Assembly: GCF_025144335.1 (NCBI RefSeq)
Contig: NZ_CP083539.1
Span: forward strand, 2,109,501 to 2,173,500
Reading direction: 5' to 3'
Length of the DNA stretch: 64,000 nucleotides
Origin: Jannaschia sp. W003
GTDB lineage: Bacteria; Pseudomonadota; Alphaproteobacteria; Rhodobacterales; Rhodobacteraceae
Numbering within the stretch: position 1 is the first letter of the stretch; each line of letters opens with the position of its first letter. Of the stretch, positions 1 to 8,818 are shown one piece after another. Below the pieces are notes generated by a model. The model did not search any database and was not told where the DNA came from. It worked only from the letters and a program-made list of their open reading frames with translations. The position numbers were made by a program, and so were the translations under genes.

Positions 1-1561
1 GGATCCGGTGCCCCCACCAAAGCTGCCGCGAGATGCACCACGGCTCGATGTTCTCCAGCCAGTGGAAGTAGACCTTGCGGTCGCCCTCGGGGAAGATGCG
101 GACCGTGCCGTCGCGCACCGCGTCGATGGCCGGGCCGACGATCCGGTCCGTGTCCACGAACCACTGGTCGGTCAGCATCGGCTCGATCACCACGCCCGAG
201 CGGTCGCCGTGGGGCTGCATGATGGGCTTGGGCTCGACGAGGGGGACCAGCGCGGGAGCCGCGGTGCGCGCCTCGCCGCCCTCCTCGGGAGCGAGGGGCG
301 GCTCGCCGGTGACGTCCGCGCCCGCCGAGGCAGCGCCCGCGCCGAGGCGCGGGTCGGTGGCGGGCACCATCACGGCGAGGCCCTCGGCGGTGATCTCCTC
401 GACCACGCGCCGGCGCGCCTCCAGCCGGTCCAGCCCGCGCAGGTGGTCGGGCACGAGGTTCAGCGCGTCGACCTCGGACTCGGTGAGCGTGCGCTCGCCG
501 CGCGCGACCCGCTGCGCCACGGCGGCAGCCTCGGCGTAGGGCGCGCCGTCGTCGCGCATGGCCGCCTGCGTGTCCATGAGGCGGTAGCAGGGGATGCCGC
601 CGCGCTTCGCCACCGCGTAGTCGTTGAAGTCGTGCGCGCCGGTGATCTTCACTGCGCCCGAGCCGAACGCGGGGTCGGGGTACTCGTCGGCGATGATCGG
701 GATCAGGCGCCGGTGCTCCTTGGGCCCCACCGGGATTTCGCAGAGCTTGCCGACGATCGCAGCATAGCGTTCGTCCGACGGGTGGACGGCGACGGCGCCG
801 TCGCCCAGCATCGTCTCGGGCCGGGTGGTGGCGATGGCGATGTAGTCGCGGGTCTCGCGGAACAGCTCCTCGCCGTCCTCGCCGCGCTCCACGTACTCGT
901 AGGTCGCGCCCCCGGCGAGCGGATAGCGGAAGTGCCACATGTGGCCGGGAACCTCGCGGCTCTCGACCTCGAGGTCGGAGATCGCGGTCTCGAAGTGCGG
1001 GTCCCAGTTCACCAGCCGCTTGCCGCGGTAGATCAGGCCCCGCTCGTACATCTCGACGAAGACGCGGATCACTGCGTCGTGGAAGTTCTGTGTGGTCGGG
1101 TCGGGGTCGCCCGGCGCGCCGCCCATGGTGAAGGCCTCGCGGTCCCAGTCGCAGGACGCCCCGAGCCGTTGGAGCTGGCCGATGATCGTGCCGCGCGATT
1201 TCGCCTTTTGCTGCCAGACGCGTTCCAAGAAGGCGTCGCGGCCCATCTCCTGCCGGGTCGGCTCGCCGTTGGCCGCCATGTCGCGCTCGGTCACCATCTG
1301 CGTGGCGATGCCCGCGTGGTCGGTGCCCGGCTGCCAGAGCGTGTCGAAGCCGCGCATTCGGTGCCAGCGCACCAGGATGTCCTGCAGGGTGTTGTTGAAC
1401 GCGTGGCCCATGTGCAGCGAGCCGGTCACGTTGGGCGGCGGGATCACGATCGAGAAGGTCTCGGAGCGGCGCGCGGCGGCGCCGGCGCGGAAGGCGCCCG
1501 CGTCAAGCCACGCCTGGGTGATGCGCCGTTCGGCCTCGGCGGCGTCGAAGGTCTTGTCCAT
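1..1561 (-). CDS. valS: Valine--tRNA ligase (5' part; runs off window edge)
   Basis: Charges tRNA-Val with valine in the cytoplasm. The minus-strand frame opens at ATG 1561 behind GAGGAGG and stays open to base 1, giving about 520 residues; the family is roughly 880-1000 aa, so the C-terminal half with the KMSKS loop lies outside. The class I signature [12 protein letters not shown] is at about residues 42-53. The editing/catalytic segments [11 protein letters not shown] and [17 protein letters not shown] are near the window edge. Between about residues 397 and 448, just before the [15 protein letters not shown] block, sits an Ala/Gly/Pro-rich stretch that looks longer than in the homologues I remember. 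A plus-strand open frame covers the same DNA but has no recognisable protein. Confidence 0.95.
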   Translation of the reverse strand, partial: MDKTFDAAEAERRITQAWLDAGAFRAGAAARRSETFSIVIPPPNVTGSLHMGHAFNNTLQDILVRWHRMRGFDTLWQPGTDHAGIATQMVTERDMAANGEPTRQEMGRDAFLERVWQQKAKSRGTIIGQLQRLGASCDWDREAFTMGGAPGDPDPTTQNFHDAVIRVFVEMYERGLIYRGKRLVNWDPHFETAISDLEVESREVPGHMWHFRYPLAGGATYEYVERGEDGEELFRETRDYIAIATTRPETMLGDGAVAVHPSDERYAAIVGKLCEIPVGPKEHRRLIPIIADEYPDPAFGSGAVKITGAHDFNDYAVAKRGGIPCYRLMDTQAAMRDDGAPYAEAAAVAQRVARGERTLTESEVDALNLVPDHLRGLDRLEARRRVVEEITAEGLAVMVPATDPRLGAGAASAGADVTGEPPLAPEEGGEARTAAPALVPLVEPKPIMQPHGDRSGVVIEPMLTDQWFVDTDRIVGPAIDAVRDGTVRIFPEGDRKVYFHWLENIEPWCISRQLWWGHRI

Positions 1562-1711
1562 GGGGGCCTCCTCGGGGTCGCCCGGCGGGATAGCCGAGGG
1601 GCGCGGGGAGGCCAAGACCGGGGCGCGCAGGGGGGCGCGGCACCCCGTCCGCTTGTCCTCGCCCGAGCGGGGCGCCAAGGTCCGCCCGAACCCTGGTCCG
1701 GAGCCGCCCCC

Positions 1712-4024
1712 ATGAACCACCCCGCCCCGAAGTTCGGCCTGAGCCGGAGCACCCGCCGGGTCGAGGATGACCGCTTCCTGCGCGGCGCGGGCCGCTACGT
1801 GGACGACGGCGCGCCGGCGGAGGCGCTCCACGCCTGCGTGGTGCGCTCCGACGTGGCGCACGGGGTGCTGAGCGGCGTGGACGTCTCGGCGGCCGAGGCG
1901 ATGCCGGGCGTGCGGCTGGTGCTGACGGCGCAGAGCATCGAGGCGGCGCGCGTGCGCAACGACCTCGCCCAGACGCGCGCGAAGAACCCCCGCGACGGCA
2001 CCCTCGGGGCCGATCCGGGCCGCCCGCTGCTGGCGCGGGACCGCGTGCGCTTCGTGGGCGAGCCGGTGGCGATGGTGGTGGCGGACACCGCCGCGCAGGC
2101 CCGCGACGCCGCCGAGGCGGTAACGCTCGATGTCGAGGATCTGCCCGCCAAGACCGACGTCGCGCCCGGCGGCCCCGTGCTGCACGAGGACGCCCCCGAC
2201 AACATCTCCTACGTCTGGGAGAAGGGCGACGAGGACGCGGTCGAGGCAGCGCTCGCCGGCGCGGCCCACGTGGTCGAGCTGGAGGTCGACGACAACCGCA
2301 TCATCTGCGCCTCGCTGGAGCCGCGCGGCGCCTGGGCCGAATGGGACGGCGCGCGCCTCCACGTCTGCGTGAACGGACAGGGGGTCTGGGGTCCCAAGCG
2401 CACGCTCGCGAAGGGGCTCGGGCTGGACCCGGAATTGGTGCGCGTCACCAATCCCGACGTGGGCGGCGGCTTCGGGATGAAGGCCTCCGACTACCCCGAG
2501 ACGGTGCTCGTGGCCCATGCCGCACGCACGCTGGGCACGCCCGTGCGCTGGATGAGCACCCGCTCCGAGGCGATGCTGTCCGACAACGCGGGCCGCGACC
2601 TCGTGTGCACCGCGCGGCTGGGCTTCGACGCCGATCACCGCCTCGTGGCCTACCACTGCGAGAACCGCGCCAACATGGGCGCCTACAACTCGGGCTACTC
2701 GCAGAACATCCAGTCCGACCTGTTCAGCCGCGTTCTGACGGGCTGCTACGACGTGCAGGCCGCGTTCATGCGCTCCACCGGCATCTACACCAACACCACG
2801 CAGGTCGACGCCTACCGCGGCGCCGGGCGTCCCGAGGCGATCTACGTGCTGGAGCGGGCGATGGACCACGCCGCCGCCGTGCTCGGCGTCGACCGCTTCG
2901 CCCTGCGCCGCCGCAGCTTCGTTCGGCCCGACCAGTTCCCCTACGAGACCGTGGTGGGCGAGGTCTACGACGTGGGCGACTTCGCGCGCGTCATGGACCG
3001 CGCCCTGCGCGAGGCCGACGTGGCGGGCTTCGAGGCGCGACGCACGGCCAGCGAGGCCGAGGGCCGCCTGCGGGGCCTTGGGGTCTGCTGCTACATCGAG
3101 TCGATCCTCGGCAGCCCCACCGAGCACGCCGAGATCGAGTTCACCGCCGAGGGCCGCGCGGTTCTCTACGTCGGCACCCAGTCGAACGGGCAGGGGCACG
3201 AGACCGTCTACCGCCAGTTCGTGGCCACCGACCTCGGCATCGACCCCGAACTGATCGACGTGGTGCAGGGCGACAGCGACCGCATCGCGACGGGCGGCGG
3301 GACGGGCGGCTCGCGCTCGGTGACGACGCAGGGCTCCGCGAACCGGGCCATGGCGCAGAAGGTCGTCGCCACGATGGCGCCCTTCGTGGCCGAGCGGCTC
3401 GGCGTCGAGGAGGCCGCGTTCGACGAGGGCCGCTTCCGCGCCGCCGGCTCGAACCGGACCATGACGGTGATGGAGGCCGCCGAGGCCGCCCGCGCCGCGG
3501 GGCGCGACGACCTCCTGCGCGTGCGCGAGAAGGCCACGCTGCCCGCGCGTTCCTTCCCCAACGGCTGCCACGTCTGCGAGGTGGAGATCGACCGCGAGAC
3601 CGGCGCGCTCCATGTGGTGCGCTACACCGTGGCCGACGACTTCGGGAACCTCATGAACCCCATGCTGGCCGAAGGGCAGGTGCACGGCGGCGTGGCGCAG
3701 GGCATCGGGCAGGCCGTCAGCGAGCACGTGGTCCACGACGCCGACGGCCAGCTGCTGACCGCCTCGTTCATGGACTACGGCATGCCCCGCGCCGTCGCGG
3801 TGCCGCACATCGCGTTCCACTCCGAGCCGGTGCCCTCCACCGCCAACGTGCTGGGCATGAAGGGCTGCGGCGAGGCGGGGACGGTGGGCGCGATGGCCGC
3901 GGTGGGCAACGCGGCGGCCGACGCGCTGCGGCCCCTCGGGGTGGTGCGCGCGGACATGCCGTTCACGCCCGCCCGCGTCTGGGCGATGATCCAGGCCGCC
4001 GGGGCCCACGGCGCTGCCCGCTAG
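1712..4024 (+). CDS. Xanthine/CO dehydrogenase-family molybdopterin-binding subunit
   Basis: 770 aa catalytic large subunit of a molybdenum hydroxylase, binding Mo-pterin cytosine dinucleotide. Residues about 1-130 form the aldehyde oxidase/xanthine dehydrogenase a/b hammerhead domain and the rest is the Mo-binding domain. GGGFGMK is near residue 251. AYRGAGR near 367 is the motif of form II CoxL-like proteins; true CO dehydrogenase (form I) has AYRCSFR. GCGEAGT near 717-723 holds the conserved catalytic glutamate. ATG 1712 is the first start beyond valS; the frame continues upstream only as antisense to valS. No FAD (medium) or 2Fe-2S (small) subunit gene is adjacent, so it is an orphan subunit here. 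Substrate unknown; an aldehyde or N-heterocycle is more likely than CO. Confidence 0.88.
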   Translation: MNHPAPKFGLSRSTRRVEDDRFLRGAGRYVDDGAPAEALHACVVRSDVAHGVLSGVDVSAAEAMPGVRLVLTAQSIEAARVRNDLAQTRAKNPRDGTLGADPGRPLLARDRVRFVGEPVAMVVADTAAQARDAAEAVTLDVEDLPAKTDVAPGGPVLHEDAPDNISYVWEKGDEDAVEAALAGAAHVVELEVDDNRIICASLEPRGAWAEWDGARLHVCVNGQGVWGPKRTLAKGLGLDPELVRVTNPDVGGGFGMKASDYPETVLVAHAARTLGTPVRWMSTRSEAMLSDNAGRDLVCTARLGFDADHRLVAYHCENRANMGAYNSGYSQNIQSDLFSRVLTGCYDVQAAFMRSTGIYTNTTQVDAYRGAGRPEAIYVLERAMDHAAAVLGVDRFALRRRSFVRPDQFPYETVVGEVYDVGDFARVMDRALREADVAGFEARRTASEAEGRLRGLGVCCYIESILGSPTEHAEIEFTAEGRAVLYVGTQSNGQGHETVYRQFVATDLGIDPELIDVVQGDSDRIATGGGTGGSRSVTTQGSANRAMAQKVVATMAPFVAERLGVEEAAFDEGRFRAAGSNRTMTVMEAAEAARAAGRDDLLRVREKATLPARSFPNGCHVCEVEIDRETGALHVVRYTVADDFGNLMNPMLAEGQVHGGVAQGIGQAVSEHVVHDADGQLLTASFMDYGMPRAVAVPHIAFHSEPVPSTANVLGMKGCGEAGTVGAMAAVGNAAADALRPLGVVRADMPFTPARVWAMIQAAGAHGAAR

Positions 4025-4106
4025 CGCCAATCCCCTGCGGCGCCTTCGCGCCTGGCTGCGCCCCCGCACCCCCCGCGAGGAGCTTCATGCGGAGTCCGCC
4101 GTCCAC

Positions 4107-5093
4107 GTGGTCCTGCTCGACGGCACGCTGTCGTCGCTGGAGCCGGGGCACGAGACCTCGGTCGGGCTGATCTACAGGATGCTCTCTGCGGCCGACGACG
4201 CGAGCCTCTACTACGAGCCCGGCCTCCAGTGGCTCGGCTGGCGCCGCGCGCCCGAACTGATGGCCGGGGTGGGGATCAACCGCCAGATCAAGCGGGCCTA
4301 CGCCTCGCTCGCCCGGCGCTACGTGCCGGGCGACCGCATCTACCTCGTGGGCTACTCGCGCGGGGCCTACGCGGTGCGGGCGCTGGCGGGCATGATCGAC
4401 CGCGTCGGCCTGCTGCGCGCCGACGCGCTGAACCCGTGGACGCTAGACCGGGCCTACGAGCACTACCGCGGCGATCCCACCCGCGCCGAGGCCCGCTCCT
4501 TCGCGGCGCGCCTGTGCCACCTGGGAACCGCGATCGAGGCCGTGGCGGTGTTCGACACGGTGCGCGCCGTGGGCATCCGCTGGCCCGTGCTCTGGCGCCT
4601 GTTCCCCAAGGTCCACGCCTTCCGCTCGCACCGCCTCGGGCGACACGTGAAACGGGGCTTCCACGCGCTGGCGCTCAACGAGACGCGGCAGGCGTTCCGC
4701 CCCGACCTCTGGCGCACCCACGGCGCGCGCACGCTCACGGTGGAGCAGGTGTGGTTTCGCGGCGCCCACGCGGACGTGGGCGGGCAGACCTCGGGCGATC
4801 CGCGCTTCCGCCCCCTCGCCAACGTGCCCCTGCGCTGGATGCTCGGGCGGCTCGAGGCGAACGGCCTGCCGCTGCCCCCGGACTGGGCCTCGCGGTTCCC
4901 GGCCGATCCCACGGGGCCGTCGGTGGGCACGTGGCGCGGCTTCGGCGGCTGGTTCCTCGCGCGGCGGCGGCGCACCGTGGGCGCGGACGCCTCGGAGCGC
5001 ATCCACCCCACTGCGCTGCCCTACGCCCCCCGCGGTGCCGCCGTGCCGGCATGGGAGGCCGCCGCGGGCGCGGAGGAGGAAGCGGCGGTCTGA
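4107..5093 (+). CDS. DUF2235 alpha/beta-hydrolase domain protein
   Basis: About 328 aa from GTG 4107. The start LLDGTLSSLEPG and the nucleophile-elbow motif GYSRGAYAVRALAG (Ser near residue 84) mark the DUF2235 family, which shares a fold with the catalytic domain of some type VI secretion phospholipases. No signal peptide, transmembrane segment or VgrG/immunity partner is seen, so an effector role is not supported. The frame is open upstream of the GTG back into the 3' end of the preceding gene, and relatives I recall carry 20-30 extra residues before the conserved Asp. A non-ATG start near 4014 (CTG) is therefore possible. Role unknown. Confidence 0.75.
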   Translation: MVLLDGTLSSLEPGHETSVGLIYRMLSAADDASLYYEPGLQWLGWRRAPELMAGVGINRQIKRAYASLARRYVPGDRIYLVGYSRGAYAVRALAGMIDRVGLLRADALNPWTLDRAYEHYRGDPTRAEARSFAARLCHLGTAIEAVAVFDTVRAVGIRWPVLWRLFPKVHAFRSHRLGRHVKRGFHALALNETRQAFRPDLWRTHGARTLTVEQVWFRGAHADVGGQTSGDPRFRPLANVPLRWMLGRLEANGLPLPPDWASRFPADPTGPSVGTWRGFGGWFLARRRRTVGADASERIHPTALPYAPRGAAVPAWEAAAGAEEEAAV

Positions 5094-5109
5094 GCGCGGG
5101 CGATGCGCC

Positions 5110-6528
5110 CTAGAGCATCCAAGCCGCCGCCAGCCCGAGGAACGCGAAGAAGCCCACCACGTCCGTCACCGTGGTCACGAAGGCCCCCGAGGCCAGGGCC
5201 GGGTCGACGCCGAGCTTCTCCAGCACCACCGGAATGCCCACGCCCGCCAGTCCCGCCACCACAAGATTGATCACCATCGCCACCGCGATCACCGCGCCCA
5301 GCACGGGCGAGCCGAACCAGGCCAAGCCCACGAGCGCCATGATCACAGCGAAGATCAGACCGTTCACCAGCCCGGCCGTCACCTCGCGCCGGATCACCCG
5401 CCAGACGTTCGCCCCCGTCAGGTCGCGCGTCGCCAGCGCCCGCACGGCCACCGTCAGCGACTGGGTGCCCGCGTTGCCGCCCATGGAGGCGACGATGGGC
5501 ATCAGCACGGCCAGCGCCACGATCTGCTGGAGCACCTCCTCGAACTGCGCGATCACAAGCGAGGCCAGCACCGCCGTCACGAGGTTCACGGCAAGCCACG
5601 GGAAGCGCCGCCGCACCACGTCGCGGGTGCGATTCGCGATGCTCTCCTCGGCGTCCACGCCGGCGAGGCGCAGGATGTCCTCCTCGGCCTCCTCGTCGAG
5701 AATCCGCACCGCGTCGTCGATGGTGACGATGCCGAGCAGGCGGTCGTTCTCGTCCACCACGGGGGCCGAGATCAGGTGGTACTGCGAAAAGGCGTAGGCC
5801 ACGTCGCCCTCGGGCTCGGTGGCCTCGAAGGTGCGGAACGAGTCCTCCTCGATCTCGCTCAGCTCCGTGTCGCGGTCCGACGACAGCAGCTTGCCGAGCG
5901 TCACGTAGCCCACGGGCCGGAAGCGCGGGTCCACCAGGATCACGTGGTAGAACTGCTCGGGCAGCACGTCACGCGAGGCGCGCAGGTGGTCGATGGCCTG
6001 ACCCACGGTCCAGTGCGACGGCGCGGTCACCACCTCGCGCTGCATCAGGCGGCCCGCGGAGTACTCCGGGAAGGCCAGCGCCTGCTCCACGGCATACCGG
6101 TCCGCCTCGTCGAGCGCGCCGAGGATCACGCCGGTGCGGCTGCTGTCCTCGAGGTTCTCGATGAGGTCGACGATGTCGTCGGTCTCCAGCTCGCGCACGG
6201 CGGTGGCGACCTCGGCGTCGGGCAGGTCGTCGAGCACCTCCTCGCGGATCGACTCGTCGAGCTCCGAGAGGATCTCGCCGTCGATCGAGCCGGACCAGAG
6301 CTGCAGGAGGCGCCGCCGCTGCACGTCGCCGAGCTGCTCCAGCAGGTCCGCGATGTCGGCCTCGTGCAGCGGCTCCAGCAGCGCGTCGACCGCGGCGCCG
6401 TCCTCGGCCTCGATGGCGCGGGCGATCAGCCGGATGCGGGGCTGGTCCAGCTCCTGCTCCTCCTCGCGCTCCTCCTCCTCGGGCCGCGCCCCCTCGGCGC
6501 TGTCGAGATCGTCGTGCGGGTCGGACAT
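5110..6528 (-). CDS. mgtE: Magnesium transporter MgtE
   Basis: 472 aa inner-membrane Mg2+ channel/transporter of normal family length. An acidic N-terminal tail (about residues 1-25, Glu-rich) is followed by the MgtE N superhelical domain (about 30-135). A tandem CBS pair comes next (about 140-265; segments HVILVDPRFRPVGYVTL and HLISAPVVDENDRLLGIVTI). The C-terminal five-helix membrane domain follows, with PIVASMGGNAGTQSLTVAVR, the Gly/Asn/Thr loop typical of the pore. In known MgtE the N and CBS domains sense cytosolic Mg2+ and gate the pore. Start ATG 6528 is supported by GGAGG eight bases upstream. Divergent from guaD. Confidence 0.95.
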   Translation of the reverse strand: MSDPHDDLDSAEGARPEEEEREEEQELDQPRIRLIARAIEAEDGAAVDALLEPLHEADIADLLEQLGDVQRRRLLQLWSGSIDGEILSELDESIREEVLDDLPDAEVATAVRELETDDIVDLIENLEDSSRTGVILGALDEADRYAVEQALAFPEYSAGRLMQREVVTAPSHWTVGQAIDHLRASRDVLPEQFYHVILVDPRFRPVGYVTLGKLLSSDRDTELSEIEEDSFRTFEATEPEGDVAYAFSQYHLISAPVVDENDRLLGIVTIDDAVRILDEEAEEDILRLAGVDAEESIANRTRDVVRRRFPWLAVNLVTAVLASLVIAQFEEVLQQIVALAVLMPIVASMGGNAGTQSLTVAVRALATRDLTGANVWRVIRREVTAGLVNGLIFAVIMALVGLAWFGSPVLGAVIAVAMVINLVVAGLAGVGIPVVLEKLGVDPALASGAFVTTVTDVVGFFAFLGLAAAWML

Positions 6529-6633
6529 GGCGCGCCTCCGGTGCGGGGTTGCTGGCGCTGCCCTAGCGCGGGCGCGACGCGAGCGCGAGCGGTGTTCTGG
6601 ACGGCGCGGCGGCGGCCCGCTAGGCCCGGAGGC

Positions 6634-7920
6634 ATGACCACGCTCATCCTCGGACAGCTCCTGCGCTTCCACGCCGATCCCTTCGCGGTGCCCCCCGCCG
6701 AGGCCGCCCGGCACGAGCGCCGCGGCGCCGTCGCCGTGCGGGACGGGCGCATCCTCGCGGTCGGAGACGCCGACGCGATCCGCGCCGCCCATCCGGAGGC
6801 GGCGGTCGAGGATCACGGCGACGCGCTGATCCTGCCGGGCTTCGTGGACGCCCACATGCACTATCCCCAGACTGCCATCGTGGCGTCGTGGGGCAAGCGC
6901 CTGATCGACTGGCTGAACACTTACACCTTCCCAGAGGAGGCTCGCTTCGGCGACCCCGGTTTCGCCGCCGAGATCGCCGGCCGCACCCTCGACCTCGCGC
7001 TCGCCCACGGCACCACGTCGCTCTGCTCGTTCTGCACGATCCACCCCGGATCGGTGGACGCCTGGTTCAAGGCGGCCGCGGAGCGCGGCATGCGCGTCTG
7101 GGGCGGCAAGACCTGCATGGACCGCAACGCGCCGGACGACCTGCGCGACACGGCCCGGTCCGCCTACGACGACTCGAAGCGCCTGCTGGAGCGCTGGCAC
7201 GGGCAGGGCCGGGCGGGCTACGTGGTCACGCCGCGCTTCTCGCCCACCTCCACGCCCGACCAGCTCGACGCCCTCGGCGCGCTCTGGGGCGAGCACCCGG
7301 ACTGCCTGATGCAGACCCACCTGAGCGAGCAGCACGACGAGGTGCACTGGGTGAAGGACCTGTTCCCGGGCGCCCGCGACTACCTCGACACCTACGAGCG
7401 CCACGGCCTGCTGGGCGCCCGCGGCCTTTACGGCCACGCGATCCACCTGCAGGAGCGCGAGCGCGACCGGCTGGCCGAGGTCGGCGCCGCGGCGATCCAC
7501 TGCCCGACCTCGAACACCTTCATCGGTTCGGGGCTGTTCGACATGGGGCTCGCGCGCCGTATGACCGTGGGACTCGCCACCGACACCGGCGGCGGATCGA
7601 GCTTCTCGATGCTCCGCACCATGGCGGCCGCCTACGAGGTGGCGCAGCTCCGCAGCAGCGCGCTCCACCCCGCGCAGCTCCTGTGGCTGGCAACGGAAGG
7701 CAGCGCGCGCGCGCTCCACGCCGAGGGCCGCATCGGCACGCTGGAGCCGGGCACCGAGGCCGACCTCGCCGTGCTCGACCTCGCCTCCACCCCCGCCATC
7801 GCCCAGCGCGCCGCGCGGGCGGGCGACGTCTGGGAGGCGGCGTTCCCGACGATCATGATGGGCGACGACCGCGCCGTGCGGCAGGTCTACGTGGCGGGGT
7901 GGGCCCTTCGTCCCGCTTGA
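6634..7920 (+). CDS. guaD: Guanine deaminase
   Basis: 428 aa metal-dependent amidohydrolase that converts guanine to xanthine and ammonia in purine catabolism. Metal ligands are visible in VDAHMHYPQT (His74, His76). Typical GuaD blocks are ASWGKRLIDWLNTYTFPEE, TSLCSFCTIHP, MQTHLSEQHDEV, YGHAIHL, HCPTSNTFIGSG and LATDTGGGSSFSMLRTM; the last holds the catalytic Asp. In the start region GGAGG is only one base from ATG 6634, which is unusually tight, but the next in-frame ATG is well inside the conserved domain. The xanthine-dehydrogenase-like gene near 1.7 kb is close but not linked in an operon. Confidence 0.93.
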   Translation: MTTLILGQLLRFHADPFAVPPAEAARHERRGAVAVRDGRILAVGDADAIRAAHPEAAVEDHGDALILPGFVDAHMHYPQTAIVASWGKRLIDWLNTYTFPEEARFGDPGFAAEIAGRTLDLALAHGTTSLCSFCTIHPGSVDAWFKAAAERGMRVWGGKTCMDRNAPDDLRDTARSAYDDSKRLLERWHGQGRAGYVVTPRFSPTSTPDQLDALGALWGEHPDCLMQTHLSEQHDEVHWVKDLFPGARDYLDTYERHGLLGARGLYGHAIHLQERERDRLAEVGAAAIHCPTSNTFIGSGLFDMGLARRMTVGLATDTGGGSSFSMLRTMAAAYEVAQLRSSALHPAQLLWLATEGSARALHAEGRIGTLEPGTEADLAVLDLASTPAIAQRAARAGDVWEAAFPTIMMGDDRAVRQVYVAGWALRPA

Positions 7921-7990
7921 CCGGACGGGGGGCGATGGCCGAGCGTCCACCCCAGTCCCGGCGCGAGCCCGGGAGTTCAGGGAGCGAGAC

Positions 7991-8380
7991 ATGGAAATCA
8001 GAGCTTTGCTGGCCGCCGCCATGCTGTCGCTCGTCGCGGCGCAAGCCGGCGCGGGCGACGGCACGGGTGGGACCGATGCGGCCGAGGGCGGCGCGGACGA
8101 GGCGGCGTCGACCGAGACGGCGGCCGCCGGCGACCCGGAGGTCGGCGCCGCGATCTACGACGAGGTCTGCAAGAACTGCCACGGGCCGACGGGCAAGGGC
8201 ATGGCGAGCTTCCCGAAGCTCGTGGGCCACGATGCCGCCTACCTCATCGAGAAGCTCGAAGCCTATCGGGCGGGCGAGAAGGTGGGGCCGAACTCGGCGC
8301 TGATGTACGGCGTGGCCGAGGAGCTGACGGACGACGACATCGCCGGCCTCGCCGCCTACATCGTCGACGAGCTGGGCTGA
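7991..8380 (+). CDS. Exported c-type cytochrome, class I
   Basis: 129 aa periplasmic electron carrier. A signal peptide covers about residues 1-21 and is followed by a low-complexity Gly/Ala/Asp/Thr/Glu linker to about residue 50. A single cytochrome c fold follows, with the haem site CKNCH and a distal Met ligand probably in SALMYGV. The start ATG 7991 has an upstream GGGAGCGAG. The stop is one base before the next gene (8382), so the two are probably cotranscribed. Its redox partner is not evident; the PQQ-type sugar dehydrogenase on the opposite strand is a possible but unproven donor. Confidence 0.85.
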   Translation: MEIRALLAAAMLSLVAAQAGAGDGTGGTDAAEGGADEAASTETAAAGDPEVGAAIYDEVCKNCHGPTGKGMASFPKLVGHDAAYLIEKLEAYRAGEKVGPNSALMYGVAEELTDDDIAGLAAYIVDELG

Positions 8381-8381
8381 G

Positions 8382-8762
8382 ATGCGCGCAGCCGCCGGTC
8401 TCGCGGCGGCGCTCGCGCTCGCCGCGCCCGCCGCCGCGCAGGACGCGGACCGCCGCGCCCGGGCGGGCGACTTCGACGCCTACGCCACCGTCCGCTGCGC
8501 GCAGGAGATCGGCGAGGCGATGGTCCCGTGCGAGGCGGCCGTCGCACGCGGCGCGGCGGGCGATGCGGCCGTGGTCGTCACCTTCCCCAGCGGCTTCCGC
8601 CGGCGCCTGAGCTTCGAGGCGGGGCGCTTCGTGCGCGGCGATGCCACGATGTCGGGCGTGGGCACCGACGTCGACTGGATGGAGGTGCAGGGCGCGCACC
8701 GCATCCGCGTGGACGACCAGCGCTTCGAGATCCCCGCCGCGCTCGTGGCGCCGGACGGGTAG
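8382..8762 (+). CDS. Hypothetical exported protein
   Basis: 126 aa with an Ala-rich signal peptide cleaved near residue 20 (AAPAAAQD). The mature part has two cysteines (VRCAQEIGEAMVPCEAAV) that could form a disulfide, and ends in a beta-rich region containing DDQRFEIPAAL. I do not recognise the family. It begins one base after the cytochrome c stop, so it is likely its operon partner in the periplasm. A double hairpin follows the gene immediately. Confidence 0.7.
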   Translation: MRAAAGLAAALALAAPAAAQDADRRARAGDFDAYATVRCAQEIGEAMVPCEAAVARGAAGDAAVVVTFPSGFRRRLSFEAGRFVRGDATMSGVGTDVDWMEVQGAHRIRVDDQRFEIPAALVAPDG

Positions 8763-8783
8763 GGCGGCCCCGCGGGGCCGCCC
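8762..8783. terminator. Hairpin between convergent genes (stem 1)
   Basis: A perfect inverted repeat, GGGCGGCCCC-GC-GGGGCCGCCC, starts at the stop codon of the exported protein. It lacks a T-tract on either strand. It probably stops or stabilises both convergent transcripts. Confidence 0.55.
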
Positions 8784-8786
8784 GGC

Positions 8787-8812
8787 GCCGCGCCGCCCGG
8801 AGGCGGCGCGGC
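8787..8812. terminator. Hairpin between convergent genes (stem 2)
   Basis: A second perfect hairpin with 11-bp arms (GCCGCGCCGCC / GGCGGCGCGGC) and the loop CGGA, just before the stop of the sugar dehydrogenase on the other strand. Together with stem 1 it fills the whole 56-bp gap between convergent genes. Confidence 0.55.
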
Positions 8813-8818
8813 CCGCGC

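Noticed and set aside
8..1711. Long plus-strand open frame leading into the molybdopterin subunit, suggesting a 1338-aa protein
   Set aside because: It is antisense to valS, whose conserved motifs are unmistakable on the minus strand. High GC opens long frames opposite genes. The true protein starts at ATG 1712.
1712..4024. Carbon monoxide dehydrogenase catalytic subunit
   Set aside because: The active-site motif is AYRGAGR, not the AYRCSFR of form I enzymes, and the coxM/coxS genes are absent.
4107..5093. Type VI secretion effector
   Set aside because: Only the DUF2235 catalytic core is present; no VgrG, immunity gene, membrane segment or secretion apparatus gene nearby.
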